Shown: piece by piece, positions 39,195-46,155 of the stretch | How positions within the stretch are numbered: position 1 is the stretch's first letter | How the letters are laid out: each line of letters starts with the position of its first letter | Assembly (NCBI GenBank): GCA_017451385.1 | Contig: JAFSPS010000021.1 | Span: 1 to 62,284, forward strand | DNA length: 62,284 nt | DNA from: Bacteroidales bacterium | GTDB lineage: Bacteria > Bacteroidota > Bacteroidia > Bacteroidales > P3 | Reading direction: 5' to 3' | Made by a program: the position numbers and the translations under genes | The notes under the pieces: model-generated | Told to the model about the DNA's origin: nothing | Seen by the model: only the letters and a program-made list of their open reading frames with translations | The model's database searches: none

Positions 39195-40075
39195 TGGTTG
39201 ATGATTTTCATTATTCTTTCGAAATCGCTGTCGTTGTTGAAATGGATGGTGAGAGTGCCTTTGCCTCGTTTAGAGCGTCGTATCTCAATCTCTGACTGCA
39301 GTCGCTCGTGCAGTCTGTCTTTCTGTTGCGAGTAGCTTTCGGGAAGGGACTTGTTGGCGGCAGATGTTTTCTTGGCGGGGCTTTTTTTAGCATTCTGCAC
39401 CAATTTTTCTGTGTCGCGAACCGACAACTGCCTGCTGACAATCTCGTGCAAAATCATGAGATGGCTATCCATGTCGTCGATGCTGGCGAGTGCGCGAGCG
39501 TGCGCCATACTAATCTGGTCGGTGCTTAGAGCGAGCTGCGTCTCGGCAGGCAGGGCAAGGAGTCGCAGGTAGTTGGTGATGGTGGAGCGGTTTTTGCCTA
39601 CGCGCTCGCTGAGTTGCTCGTGTGTGAGGTGACACTCATCGATGAGTGCGTTGTAGGAGAAAGCAATCTCCATGGCGTTGAGGTTCTCGCGCTGGATGTT
39701 TTCAACGAGAGCCATTTCCATCATCTGAGCGTTGGTGGCGATGCGGATGTAGGCTGGTATTTCGGTAAGTCCCACGCGTTGTGAGGCGCGGAAACGTCGT
39801 TCGCCAGCTATGAGTTGGTAGCGTCCGTCGTCAGTAGCGCGCACCGTGATAGGCGAAATGATGCCTTGCTGACGAATAGACTGAGCGAGCTCGTCGAGAG
39901 CCTCTTCGTCAAACTCTTTGCGAGGCTGGAAGGGGTTGGTGTCGATGAGGTTGAGAGGAATGTTGGAGATGGCGGCGGTAATGTTTGCCGACGATTGGAT
40001 TTCGTGAGCCACCTGGGCATCGGAGAGGATAGACCCCAGTCCGCGTCCCAGCCCTGTAGTTTTTTTAGCTGCCAT
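39191..40075 (-). CDS. parB: Chromosome-partitioning protein ParB (CTP-dependent clamp)
   Basis: 294 residues. N-terminal GLGRGLGSIL (ParA-stimulating peptide), then the ParB/Srx nucleotide-binding domain with the GERR box (residues 91-94, IAGERRFRAS), a helix-turn-helix (LTHEQLSERVGKNRSTITNYLRLL) and a Lys-rich C-terminal dimerization part. Binds parS and slides as a clamp to load SMC. I could not find a convincing parS palindrome (TGTTTCACGTGAAACA-like) in this window. Follows parA by 7 bp. Confidence 0.97.
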   Translation of the reverse strand: MAAKKTTGLGRGLGSILSDAQVAHEIQSSANITAAISNIPLNLIDTNPFQPRKEFDEEALDELAQSIRQQGIISPITVRATDDGRYQLIAGERRFRASQRVGLTEIPAYIRIATNAQMMEMALVENIQRENLNAMEIAFSYNALIDECHLTHEQLSERVGKNRSTITNYLRLLALPAETQLALSTDQISMAHARALASIDDMDSHLMILHEIVSRQLSVRDTEKLVQNAKKSPAKKTSAANKSLPESYSQQKDRLHERLQSEIEIRRSKRGKGTLTIHFNNDSDFERIMKIINQ

Positions 40076-40082
40076 GGTTTAT

Positions 40083-40856
40083 TTATTTCTTCATTTTGTT
40101 GCGTTTTAGCAACTCGCTGGCCAAGTTGAGATAGTTGACAGCCCCTTGACAGGTAGCGTCGTGCATGATAATGGGGAGTCCGAAGCTGGGAGCTTCGGCG
40201 AGGCGCGTGTTGCGATAGATGAGGGTGTCGAAAACGAGATGGTTGAAATGTTTTCGCACATCCTCCACCACTTGGCGAGCCAGTTTGAGACGTCCGTCGT
40301 ACATAGTGATGAGCAGGCCCTCGATGGAGAGGTTGCGGTTGAGGCGTGTCTGCACGATACGGACGGTGTTGAGGAGTTTACCAAGCCCTTCGAGAGCGAA
40401 ATATTCGCTTTGTATAGGTATAAGGACCGAGTTAGCTGCCGTGAGGGCATTGACGGTGATGAGGCCCAGCGAGGGGGAGCAGTCAATGAAAATGAAATCA
40501 TATTCGTCGCGCACAGGCTCTATGGCGCGAGAGAGGAAGTATTCGCGGTTTTCCTGCTCTACGAGTTCGAGTTCGGCACCTACGAGGTCAATACGCGTGG
40601 GCAGCAGCCACAGGTTGGGCGTTGTCGTTTCGACGATACAGTCATGCGCATCGGCCTGACCGAGCAGACACTCATAGGCACTTTTCTCTAACCCGTCGGG
40701 GTCCACGCCGAGTCCCGAAGTGGCGTTAGCCTGAGGGTCGGCATCGACGAGGAGCACCTTATACTCCATAACAGCAAGGGCGGCACTGAGGTTGGTTGCC
40801 GTGGTGGTCTTCCCTACTCCGCCCTTTTGGTTGGCGATGGCAATGATTTTACCCAT
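40083..40856 (-). CDS. parA: Chromosome-partitioning ATPase ParA (Soj)
   Basis: 257 residues. Deviant Walker A KGGVGKTTTA (residues 11-20), the VDADPQANATSGLG motif and the Walker B segment FIFIDCSPSLGLITVNAL. With ParB it segregates the origin region. Ends 7 bp before parB and begins 1 bp after the DUF3276 stop, so all three share a transcript. Confidence 0.97.
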   Translation of the reverse strand: MGKIIAIANQKGGVGKTTTATNLSAALAVMEYKVLLVDADPQANATSGLGVDPDGLEKSAYECLLGQADAHDCIVETTTPNLWLLPTRIDLVGAELELVEQENREYFLSRAIEPVRDEYDFIFIDCSPSLGLITVNALTAANSVLIPIQSEYFALEGLGKLLNTVRIVQTRLNRNLSIEGLLITMYDGRLKLARQVVEDVRKHFNHLVFDTLIYRNTRLAEAPSFGLPIIMHDATCQGAVNYLNLASELLKRNKMKK

Positions 40857-40857
40857 A

Positions 40858-41223
40858 TTAGAAATTAACGTTGATGTCGTCTAACGAAGAAGAACCTTCA
40901 AGGTTGAAGTCAGAGGTGCGGTACATCTCGGGGGAGTCTTGGTTTTCGACCACGACAGGAGGCGGTTCGATGCCGGTCTCGATAAAAGAGAAGGCGTTCG
41001 CCAGACCCTGTTGGAATTTCTCAAAATCCTCTTTGTAGAGGAACAACTTGTTCTTATCGAAATGGAAGTCGCCAGTATTGTTGTCGAAAATCTTGCGGCT
41101 TTCGGTGATGGTGACGAATTTGTCGCCGCCGCGAGTCTCTTTGACATCGAAGAAATAGCGACGTTTGCCGGCAGGGATGACCTGCGAATACAGCTCTTCT
41201 TTTTTGTTTTCTCTGTTCTCCAT
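40858..41223 (-). CDS. DUF3276 / PUR-family nucleic-acid-binding protein
   Basis: 121 residues. The core (KRRYFFDVKETRGGDKFVTITESRK and FHFDKNKLFLYKEDFEKFQQGL) matches the Bacteroidota DUF3276 family, whose members have a PUR-alpha-like fold and bind single-stranded nucleic acid. The C-terminal ~35 residues are acidic and variable. First gene of the parA-parB unit, downstream of the -7 element at 41249-41256. Confidence 0.85.
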   Translation of the reverse strand: MENRENKKEELYSQVIPAGKRRYFFDVKETRGGDKFVTITESRKIFDNNTGDFHFDKNKLFLYKEDFEKFQQGLANAFSFIETGIEPPPVVVENQDSPEMYRTSDFNLEGSSSLDDINVNF

Positions 41224-41248
41224 GTGATAATACTTTTATAATCGGGTA

Positions 41249-41256
41249 CAAAAGTA
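41249..41256 (-). promoter_or_regulatory. Bacteroides-type -7 element for the DUF3276-parA-parB operon
   Basis: TACTTTTG on the minus strand; predicted start ~20 nt before the DUF3276 ATG. The -33 region is only a weak TTTCC match. Confidence 0.5.
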
Positions 41257-41470
41257 GCAGTTTTTTTTTAGTTGGAAATAAAGCCCCATCAAAAGTTATT
41301 AACACACAAGATGTGATAACAGAAACGGAGACTATATAATATAATTATGAATAGTGAATTTTGAATTTTGAAAAATGGGAATGGCGAATTTTGAAAATAC
41401 AACAAGACACTGTCGCAACGACACACTTCGATCTGTTGAGATATTTTTATTTGAGAAAAAAAATATTCGT

Positions 41471-41503
41471 TTTTTTGCTACTTCGTTTTTTTTGCTACCT
41501 TTG
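41471..41503 (+). promoter_or_regulatory. Bacteroides-type promoter of the island leader RNA
   Basis: TTTTTTG (41471-41477) and TACCTTTG (41496-41503) with 18 nt between them. Transcription would begin near 41510, ~16 nt before the leader ORF. One of the best promoter matches in the window. Confidence 0.6.
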
Positions 41504-41525
41504 TATTCTCAAATCACCAGCAATC

Positions 41526-41567
41526 ATGAATACGGTTAAGATGATAAGACATATTAGGGGGGGGTAA
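41526..41567 (+). CDS. 13-codon leader peptide ORF ending in a G8 tract
   Basis: ATG to TAA encodes MNTVKMIRHIRGG; the last codons (AGG GGG GGG TAA) are a run of eight G. It sits right after a good promoter and 35 bp before a strong terminator-like hairpin, the classic layout of an attenuation leader or of a stand-alone small transcript. A run of one extra G would open the frame through the hairpin for ~40 more codons. Translation is not proven. Confidence 0.4.
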   Translation: MNTVKMIRHIRGG

Positions 41568-41601
41568 AGTATTATAATTTAGCGAGTTACGAAAATTTCA
41601 C

Positions 41602-41646
41602 AAAACTCATATTAGGACTATCGGATAGTCTTAATATGAGTTTTTT
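41602..41646 (+). terminator. Strong terminator hairpin in the island leader, possible attenuator
   Basis: The arms 41602-41620 and 41626-41644 pair over 19 bp with a single G-T pair, loop TCGGA, and end in six T (41641-41646). The 5' arm contains CATATTAGG (41608-41616), and the same nine bases occur at 41550-41558 inside the leader ORF, so the 3' arm could pair with either copy. Confidence 0.88.
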
Positions 41647-41833
41647 CTATGTTCATATAATTCACGGAATTGGATAGACGTGTATTGGGTCGTAGGTTAA
41701 AGTTCCAAAAGCGACAGGTTATAGATACTAATGGATATGCGTCAAAAACATAATCGTCACCACAAATGGGATGTAAGTGAAGAGATTGAGAATAAAATAG
41801 ATAAATAGGCTGGATGCAAATGGGTCAAAATGG

Positions 41834-41866
41834 ATTTTTCTATGTGTAAGCATATAGATACATTTG
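41834..41866 (+). promoter_or_regulatory. Second candidate promoter upstream of the first island gene
   Basis: ATTTTTC (41834-41840) and TACATTTG (41859-41866), 18 nt apart. Predicted start near 41873, giving a ~120-nt leader to ATG 41992. The -33 match is weak. Confidence 0.4.
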
Positions 41867-41940
41867 CAGTATGAGAAAAAAGACATGGTCTTTTAGATAA
41901 AACGATAGAACTATTACAACTTGAAACCATAAGGGAGAAA

Positions 41941-41966
41941 GCCGAAAATCCTTGAAAAGAGTAGGC
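41941..41966 (+). promoter_or_regulatory. Conserved leader element, copy 1
   Basis: A 26-nt segment of the form GCC-(G/A)AAAATCC-...-AGAGTA-GGC, 25 nt before the start of the first paralogue. A second copy lies at 46109-46133, 22 nt before the fifth paralogue. The outer GCC/GGC could close a small stem. Confidence 0.45.
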
Positions 41967-41991
41967 GAAAATAATAAAAAACCAAACAATT

Positions 41992-42297
41992 ATGGCAAAA
42001 GAATTGAAAGTTAGCGGCCGTATGACGGTCAAGACCTTGAAGAGCCAGTTCAAGGAGAATTATGGTAGCACGCTCCGCGTCTATAACGGCATCAAGTTTG
42101 CCGACGAGGGCGCAACGCTTGCATCTATCCGCACCGGCGACGCCAAGGGTGGCGAACTCACGGTGGGCGGCAACATGAAAGTTGGCAACTTCGAGGACAA
42201 GATGAAGGAAATCTTCGGCATCAAGGTACAGGTCGCCAATGCCGACGACAGTGCCCTTGCCGACAACGGCATCACCCTCGTGGCTGCTGGCAAATAA
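41992..42297 (+). CDS. Small two-domain repeat protein, island paralogue 1
   Basis: 101 residues with two copies of one domain. Copy A (~4-50) begins ELKVSGRMTVKTLKSQFKE; copy B (~54-100) begins ELTVGGNMKVGNFEDKMKE and continues IFGIKVQV. The shared pattern is E-L-x-V-x-G-x-M-x-V-x5-7-F/M-K-E-x-F/Y-G, then a beta segment and a TL motif (ATLASIR; ITLVAAG). I know this pattern from uncharacterised Bacteroidota proteins but no function. No signal peptide or membrane segment. First of five paralogues in this island. Confidence 0.8.
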   Translation: MAKELKVSGRMTVKTLKSQFKENYGSTLRVYNGIKFADEGATLASIRTGDAKGGELTVGGNMKVGNFEDKMKEIFGIKVQVANADDSALADNGITLVAAGK

Positions 42298-42344
42298 AAC
42301 GCTTTTTCTTGTGGAAAAACCACGCAAAGTCAAACCAAAATTCA

Positions 42345-42381
42345 GGGCAGGGCTGGCCTGACCGCCTCCCTGCTCACAAAA
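42345..42381 (+). repeat. 37-nt structured intergenic repeat, copy 1
   Basis: Begins GGGCAGGGCTGGCCTGACC and ends CTGCTCACAAAA. The ends GCAGGG/CCCTGC can pair. A second copy at 43178-43214 differs at one base. G/C-rich, unlike the A/T-rich gaps around it. 81 nt before the start of paralogue 2. Confidence 0.85.
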
Positions 42382-42462
42382 TTAAACGTTTTCGATAAGC
42401 CGAGAGCATATGCCGAGGCAGGGAAACAGATAAATAAAGTTAAACCAATAAAAAAAAACATT

Positions 42463-42858
42463 ATGGCAGAAGGAATCAGTGTTACCGGCAACAAAAAAGT
42501 AGAGACGCTGGTAAAAGAATTCAACGAGAAGTACCCGTTCATCCGTTTAGGCATCTTCCCCATGTCGGCAAAAAAACTCGTAGCCGAAGGCAAGAGCATC
42601 ACGCAGGTGGACTATAGTCAAACAATTGCGTCGGTACGCAGCAAGGTGGCCCCTGGCGATATCACCATTACGGGGCACAAACTGGTGAAGACCCTCGAAC
42701 ACGAGTTTGAGGAGATCTTTGGCCTCTATGCGCAGGTATGCTACACCACTAAGGAAGGCAAACGCTACTACACCAGTGGAGCCAACGACAGCCTCACCCT
42801 TTCCGCCTTCAACAAGAAGTGCGAAGCCGAGGGCTGCAAGAAAGACGTGTGGAAATAA
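42463..42858 (+). CDS. Small two-domain repeat protein, island paralogue 2
   Basis: 131 residues. Copy A starts ISVTGNKKVETLVKEFNEKYPFIRLGIF and extends to about residue 65; copy B starts ITITGHKLVKTLEHEFEEIFGLYAQV. This member shows the fullest form of the domain: a G-N/H-K-x-V-x-T-L strand-helix, an F-x-x-x-F-P/G turn and an aromatic beta strand, ending in a TLSAFNKKCEAEGC helix. That form resembles a family of unnamed ~120-residue Bacteroidota proteins (from memory). Cytoplasmic. Start ATG 42463 follows AAAAACATT, as in several island genes. Confidence 0.82.
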   Translation: MAEGISVTGNKKVETLVKEFNEKYPFIRLGIFPMSAKKLVAEGKSITQVDYSQTIASVRSKVAPGDITITGHKLVKTLEHEFEEIFGLYAQVCYTTKEGKRYYTSGANDSLTLSAFNKKCEAEGCKKDVWK

Positions 42859-42893
42859 TAAATCATAGTTTCTAACAATTAACATTAACAATC

Positions 42894-43157
42894 ATGTCAT
42901 ATTCAAAATTAGTAATCCGATATCATGAATTTTCCAATGAGGCGCAAAAGAAAAAAACAATCTTATTGAACAAAAAAGTAAAAGACTTTGGAGACAAGAA
43001 TGGGTATCATAACCTTGTGGTCGGCAGTCTTTGTTATAATATAAGGATTTTTGGTTATAGTAGTTATGATCTCAAGAATCTACTTATGGAAAAGGATATT
43101 AATAGCGGAAGCTTAGAGTTTATTTCTTCTATTGATTCCTATGAATGGCGAAACTAA
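42894..43157 (+). CDS. Hypothetical island protein, 87 residues
   Basis: I do not recognise it. The sequence (SYSKLVIRYHEFSNEAQKKKTILLNKKV ... YDLKNLLMEKD) is rich in Lys, Tyr and Ser, has no signal peptide or membrane helix, and does not carry the paired domain of its neighbours. It starts 35 bp after paralogue 2 in the same leader style (ATTAACAATCATG), and its stop lies 20 bp before the second 37-nt repeat. Its lower G/C content than paralogue 2 suggests a different origin. Confidence 0.6.
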   Translation: MSYSKLVIRYHEFSNEAQKKKTILLNKKVKDFGDKNGYHNLVVGSLCYNIRIFGYSSYDLKNLLMEKDINSGSLEFISSIDSYEWRN

Positions 43158-43177
43158 TACGCCAAATCATCTATTTG

Positions 43178-43214
43178 GGGCAGGGCTGGCCTGACCGCCT
43201 TCCTGCTCACAAAA
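43178..43214 (+). repeat. 37-nt structured intergenic repeat, copy 2
   Basis: Same as copy 1 at 42345-42381 except one C to T change (CCTTCCTGC for CCTCCCTGC). Located 20 nt before the start of the GIY-YIG gene. I saw no third copy in the window. Confidence 0.85.
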
Positions 43215-43234
43215 ACAACCTAATAATAAACGCT

Positions 43235-44215
43235 ATGAACGATACATTAAACCTGAGTTTTCAACAACTTTTAGAGATACAGCATCCAGACTCAGATGTT
43301 GTAAAATCAAAGAAAGTACTATTTTGCTATCTTCTCCCATTAGAAAAATACATCAAGACGTTGGGGGAAGATTATGTTGCCGTAATGTCGAAAAAGGATC
43401 CGAAATGGTTTTACGAGTATATCTCTTGCTGGAGCATCAGAGAAGGCAGCAACCGCAACATTTCCACTCTCAAAAGTAAAAAATATGAGTATATCATGTT
43501 TTTTGCAAAAGAACAAAAAGCCACTTCTTATGCACGCTTCGTGGGTTGCTACAAAAACGGTGGCGTTGCCGAAGAAGAATGCATTATAGAAGGCGAAAAG
43601 TGTGTGCGTTTCGCTTTCGAGAAGGTTCTTGATTTTGACGATTTAGACGGCCATGTTGTAATCAAATGGCCGGAGTCCGACCGCTCGATACTTGAATATT
43701 GGTGCAAAGGTGGTGATACAAAGAATGGTGCAGTGCAGCACAAATATATCTATCGAATCAATGATTTGGCGATACCCAAAAAAGACTTCACACGATATGA
43801 GGATGTCATCTTATCTTTCTCAGAATTGAAAGAGATAATAGATGCTGGTAAAATTACGGAAACCGAATGGAGAAAAAGACTATCCATCGTGAAGGGCATA
43901 TACTGCATAGTGGACAAAACCGACGGGAAGATGTATGTTGGTGCAGCATATGGCGAAGAAGGCATTTGGGGACGATGGCAGCAGTATGTCGAGACAGATG
44001 GGCATGGCGACAATGTCAAGATGAAAGAAATACTGATGGAAGACGTGCAGAATAACAACGAGATGCTCAAGATTGACGAAGCAAGACGCGACAATCTCCA
44101 ATGGTCTATCCTTGAGATTTTCTCACAATCAAAGTCCAACGAAACAGTCCTATCGCGTGAAAAGTTTTACAAAGATAAGTTCTGCACAATAAAAATCCAA
44201 CTCAACGACAACTAA
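43235..44215 (+). CDS. GIY-YIG nuclease-domain protein with a novel N-terminal region
   Basis: 326 residues from ATG 43235 (the frame extends upstream through the 37-nt repeat, which is not coding-like). Residues ~217-320 form a GIY-YIG domain: GIY at 221-223, YVG at 234-236, a conserved GRW (246-248) supplying the catalytic Arg, and Glu309 in SREKFYKDKF as the metal ligand. Residues 1-210 are unrecognised, acidic and aromatic (FQQLLEIQHPDSDVV; KWFYEYISCWSIREGSNRN). GIY-YIG enzymes cut DNA in repair, homing, restriction and defence. All key residues are present, so catalysis is plausible. The domain call is firm; the role is inferred from the island context. Confidence 0.82.
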   Translation: MNDTLNLSFQQLLEIQHPDSDVVKSKKVLFCYLLPLEKYIKTLGEDYVAVMSKKDPKWFYEYISCWSIREGSNRNISTLKSKKYEYIMFFAKEQKATSYARFVGCYKNGGVAEEECIIEGEKCVRFAFEKVLDFDDLDGHVVIKWPESDRSILEYWCKGGDTKNGAVQHKYIYRINDLAIPKKDFTRYEDVILSFSELKEIIDAGKITETEWRKRLSIVKGIYCIVDKTDGKMYVGAAYGEEGIWGRWQQYVETDGHGDNVKMKEILMEDVQNNNEMLKIDEARRDNLQWSILEIFSQSKSNETVLSREKFYKDKFCTIKIQLNDN

Positions 44216-44262
44216 ACATTTGCTTATATAAATGAAACAATAATAACAAATCATCTATACCC

Positions 44263-44685
44263 ATGGCAAAAGAAATGAATAACGCTGCCGACTCGCAGGA
44301 GAAGACGGCAAAAGCGGTCTATCGTTTCAAGGGGACCGACTACAAGAAAAAGACCGACTTGGTGCAGGCTGTGGTGCGCGACTATATCGACACGCACGAC
44401 ATTATGACCATCGAGGAACTGAAGGCGGTGTTCGACATCCGCGTTAAAAAAGGCGTGCCTATGGTGCTGAGCCTTGACGATGCCATGAAGACAAAGGATT
44501 CGGCAGGGACGGCTGGCGGCAACTTCGCCACAAAGGAGGAGATGCAGATATCCATGAAGAAGAAAGGCTTCCTCGGCATCAAGACGGGCGTGAAGGTGGT
44601 GGTGTGGAACTACTGGCCTGCAGATTTCTTCAGCCGCTTCCTCGACCTCGCCAAACGTATAGGCTATAAGATTGAGGAAGTGTGA
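44263..44685 (+). CDS. Hypothetical protein with a winged-helix-like accessory domain
   Basis: 140 residues. The segment VYRFKGTDYKKKTDLVQAVV, then DYIDTHDIMTIEELKAVF, and the ending GYKIEEV resemble a domain I recall at the C-termini of diverse Bacteroidota accessory proteins (general form: [F/Y]-x-G-x-x-Y-x-K-x2-L-V-x-A-V-V, then T-x-E-E-L-K-x-x-F, then a G-Y-x-I-E end); no function is known to me. No signal peptide or membrane helix. Lies 47 bp after the GIY-YIG gene. Confidence 0.6.
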   Translation: MAKEMNNAADSQEKTAKAVYRFKGTDYKKKTDLVQAVVRDYIDTHDIMTIEELKAVFDIRVKKGVPMVLSLDDAMKTKDSAGTAGGNFATKEEMQISMKKKGFLGIKTGVKVVVWNYWPADFFSRFLDLAKRIGYKIEEV

Positions 44686-44688
44686 ATC

Positions 44689-44775
44689 GAATTTTGAATT
44701 TTGAAAGTTGAATTTTGAAAGTTGAAACCACATGAAAACTTCTTTCGAATTTTGAAAGTTGATTATTGAAAGTCA
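44689..44775. repeat. Short tandem/interspersed GAATTTTGAAAGTTG repeats
   Basis: Three near-perfect GAATTTTGAAAGTTG units and degenerate relatives fill the gap after the 140-residue gene. Related copies lie at 41356-41393 near the left end of the island. Non-coding. Confidence 0.8.
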
Positions 44776-44809
44776 AAAATTATATATCATTACACAAAAT
44801 CAAAACATT

Positions 44810-45124
44810 ATGGTAGTTATTGCATGGCTTATTAACCTTGTCGCCCCTGTGATTTTCATCTTAGGATTCCTTGTCCTCACCCTCGGCAATGAACTGATAG
44901 ACACATGGCTGTGGATAGTGTGCTGCATATCGGCAGTGATAGGGATGATTTGGGGCATAGTATCGTGGAATGTCGGCGTGCCACCCCGCTGGTTTTGGGC
45001 CAAGTCGAGTATGTTCCTCTTCAACAATTTGGTGTGGTCCGCCATCAGTACGGGATTCCTCTTTTTCCTGCTGCCGCTTGCCATCTGGCTCCTTGTCGTT
45101 GGCAGAGAAGGACTGGGGGTATGA
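44810..45124 (+). CDS. Small integral membrane protein, about three membrane helices
   Basis: 104 residues from ATG 44810 (the frame opens 51 bp upstream, but this ATG follows AAAACATT, the local start style). Hydrophobic segments at ~3-26 (VVIAWLINLVAPVIFILGFLVL), ~33-54 (WLWIVCCISAVIGMIWGIV) and ~74-98 (LVWSAISTGFLFFLLPLAIWLLV). No family recognised. As the only small membrane protein among the soluble paralogues it could anchor or sense at the membrane (inference). Confidence 0.65.
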   Translation: MVVIAWLINLVAPVIFILGFLVLTLGNELIDTWLWIVCCISAVIGMIWGIVSWNVGVPPRWFWAKSSMFLFNNLVWSAISTGFLFFLLPLAIWLLVVGREGLGV

Positions 45125-45208
45125 TGAAATAATCTTTTTCTTCAACACAACTTAGGCTGTAAATAAACAATAATCAAATCAATTATAAACAAACAAAAAC
45201 AAACAATC

Positions 45209-45577
45209 ATGGGACTATTAAACAACATTAAAGACCACTTTGTGAACGCTGAGTTCACAGTGGCACCGCAGAAGAAGGTCAAGACCATCTGCAAGGATTT
45301 CAAAGAGGCGTTCGGCTGCACGCTGGCAATATACAAGGGCACGCAACTGGCAGACCCCGACCTGACGCTGGCAGCACTCAACAAGAGGACCACCAAAGAT
45401 GTGAAGACCGGCAGCAACGAAGAGTTGAAAATCAAAGCCTCAATGAAAGTAGGCGATGTGGAGAAGATGTTCGACAAGGCTTATGGCCTTACGGTACAGA
45501 TAAAAGACCCCGCAGGCACGACGTGCGTGGACAACAAACTGACCATCGGACAGGCCGCCCGCGGTGAGGTGAAGTAA
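45209..45577 (+). CDS. Small two-domain repeat protein, island paralogue 3
   Basis: 122 residues. A 12-residue N-terminal helix (MGLLNNIKDHFV) precedes copy A (EFTVAPQKKVKTICKDFKEAFGCTLAIYKG ... LTLAALN) and copy B (ELKIKASMKVGDVEKMFDKAYGLTVQIKDPAG ... LTIGQAARG). The next gene is an almost identical tandem copy. Both copies keep the TL/LTI motif after an acidic stretch (ADPDLTLAAL; DNKLTIGQA). No signal or membrane helix. Soluble; function unknown. Confidence 0.82.
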   Translation: MGLLNNIKDHFVNAEFTVAPQKKVKTICKDFKEAFGCTLAIYKGTQLADPDLTLAALNKRTTKDVKTGSNEELKIKASMKVGDVEKMFDKAYGLTVQIKDPAGTTCVDNKLTIGQAARGEVK

Positions 45578-45640
45578 GTGACCTGTAAATGGTACTTGTA
45601 AAACAAAAATTCAATTACAAACCAATTAAAACAAACGACC

Positions 45641-46006
45641 ATAGGACTATTAAACAACATTAAAGACCACTTTGTGAACTCTGAGTTCACCATAGCACCG
45701 CAGAAAAAAGTCAAGACTATCTGCAAGGATTTCAAAGAGGCGTTCGGCTGCACGCTGGCAATATACAAGGGCACGCAACTGGCAGACCCCGACCTGACGC
45801 TGGCGGCACTCAACAAGAGGACCACCAAAGATGTGAAGACCGGCAGCAACGAAGAGTTGAAAATCAAAGCCTCGATGAAAGTCGGCGATGTGGAAAAGAT
45901 GTTCGACAAGGCTTATGGCCTTACGGTACAGATAAAAGACCCCGCAGGCAAGGCATGCGTGGACAACAAACTGACCATCGGACAAGCCGCCCGCGGAGAA
46001 AAATAA
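45641..46006 (+). CDS. Island paralogue 4: tandem copy of paralogue 3 with ATG changed to ATA
   Basis: Frame-for-frame duplicate of the preceding gene with only a few changes (such as NAEFTVAPQ to NSEFTIAPQ, and a C-terminal GEK for GEVK). The position matching the start codon reads ATA (45641-45643), followed by the same GGACTATTAAACAACATT. Translation would need ATA as start or the GTG at 45674, which would remove the first 11 residues but keep both domains. The rest is open and intact, so it is either a working gene with a weak start or the first step of decay. Confidence 0.65.
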   Translation: MGLLNNIKDHFVNSEFTIAPQKKVKTICKDFKEAFGCTLAIYKGTQLADPDLTLAALNKRTTKDVKTGSNEELKIKASMKVGDVEKMFDKAYGLTVQIKDPAGKACVDNKLTIGQAARGEK

Positions 46007-46108
46007 GAGGGTTGCGAGGGGCTATGATGTCTCAAAAAAAAGCATAACGCATTGAGCATTGGCATAATCAATGCAGAAATCATTGCCCCCCCCAAAAAAA
46101 AGGAGGAT

Positions 46109-46133
46109 GCCAAAAATCCGTAAGAGAGTAGGC
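46109..46133 (+). promoter_or_regulatory. Conserved leader element, copy 2
   Basis: GCC-AAAAATCC-GTAAGAGAGTA-GGC, 25 nt, closely matching 41941-41966 and lying at the same distance from the next start (22 versus 25 nt). Just upstream lies a C8-A8 run (46086-46101) and an AGGAGG. Confidence 0.45.
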
Positions 46134-46155
46134 TCAATAAACAATAAATAAAATT

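Noticed and set aside
41289-41313. TTATTAACACA...TGTGATAA inverted repeat as DnaA boxes or an origin near parAB
   Set aside because: Neither half matches TTATNCACA exactly, there is no box cluster, and no AT-rich unwinding pattern was convincing.
41361-41525. In-frame upstream extension of the leader ORF
   Set aside because: Spans the best promoter match and the A/T-rich repeat; amino-acid composition is not protein-like.
40083-41991. parS site near parA/parB
   Set aside because: No palindrome close to TGTTTCACGTGAAACA was found by eye.
46086-46101. C8-A8 run before paralogue 5 as a phase switch
   Set aside because: Non-coding and outside any recognised promoter spacer; too little to support a claim.
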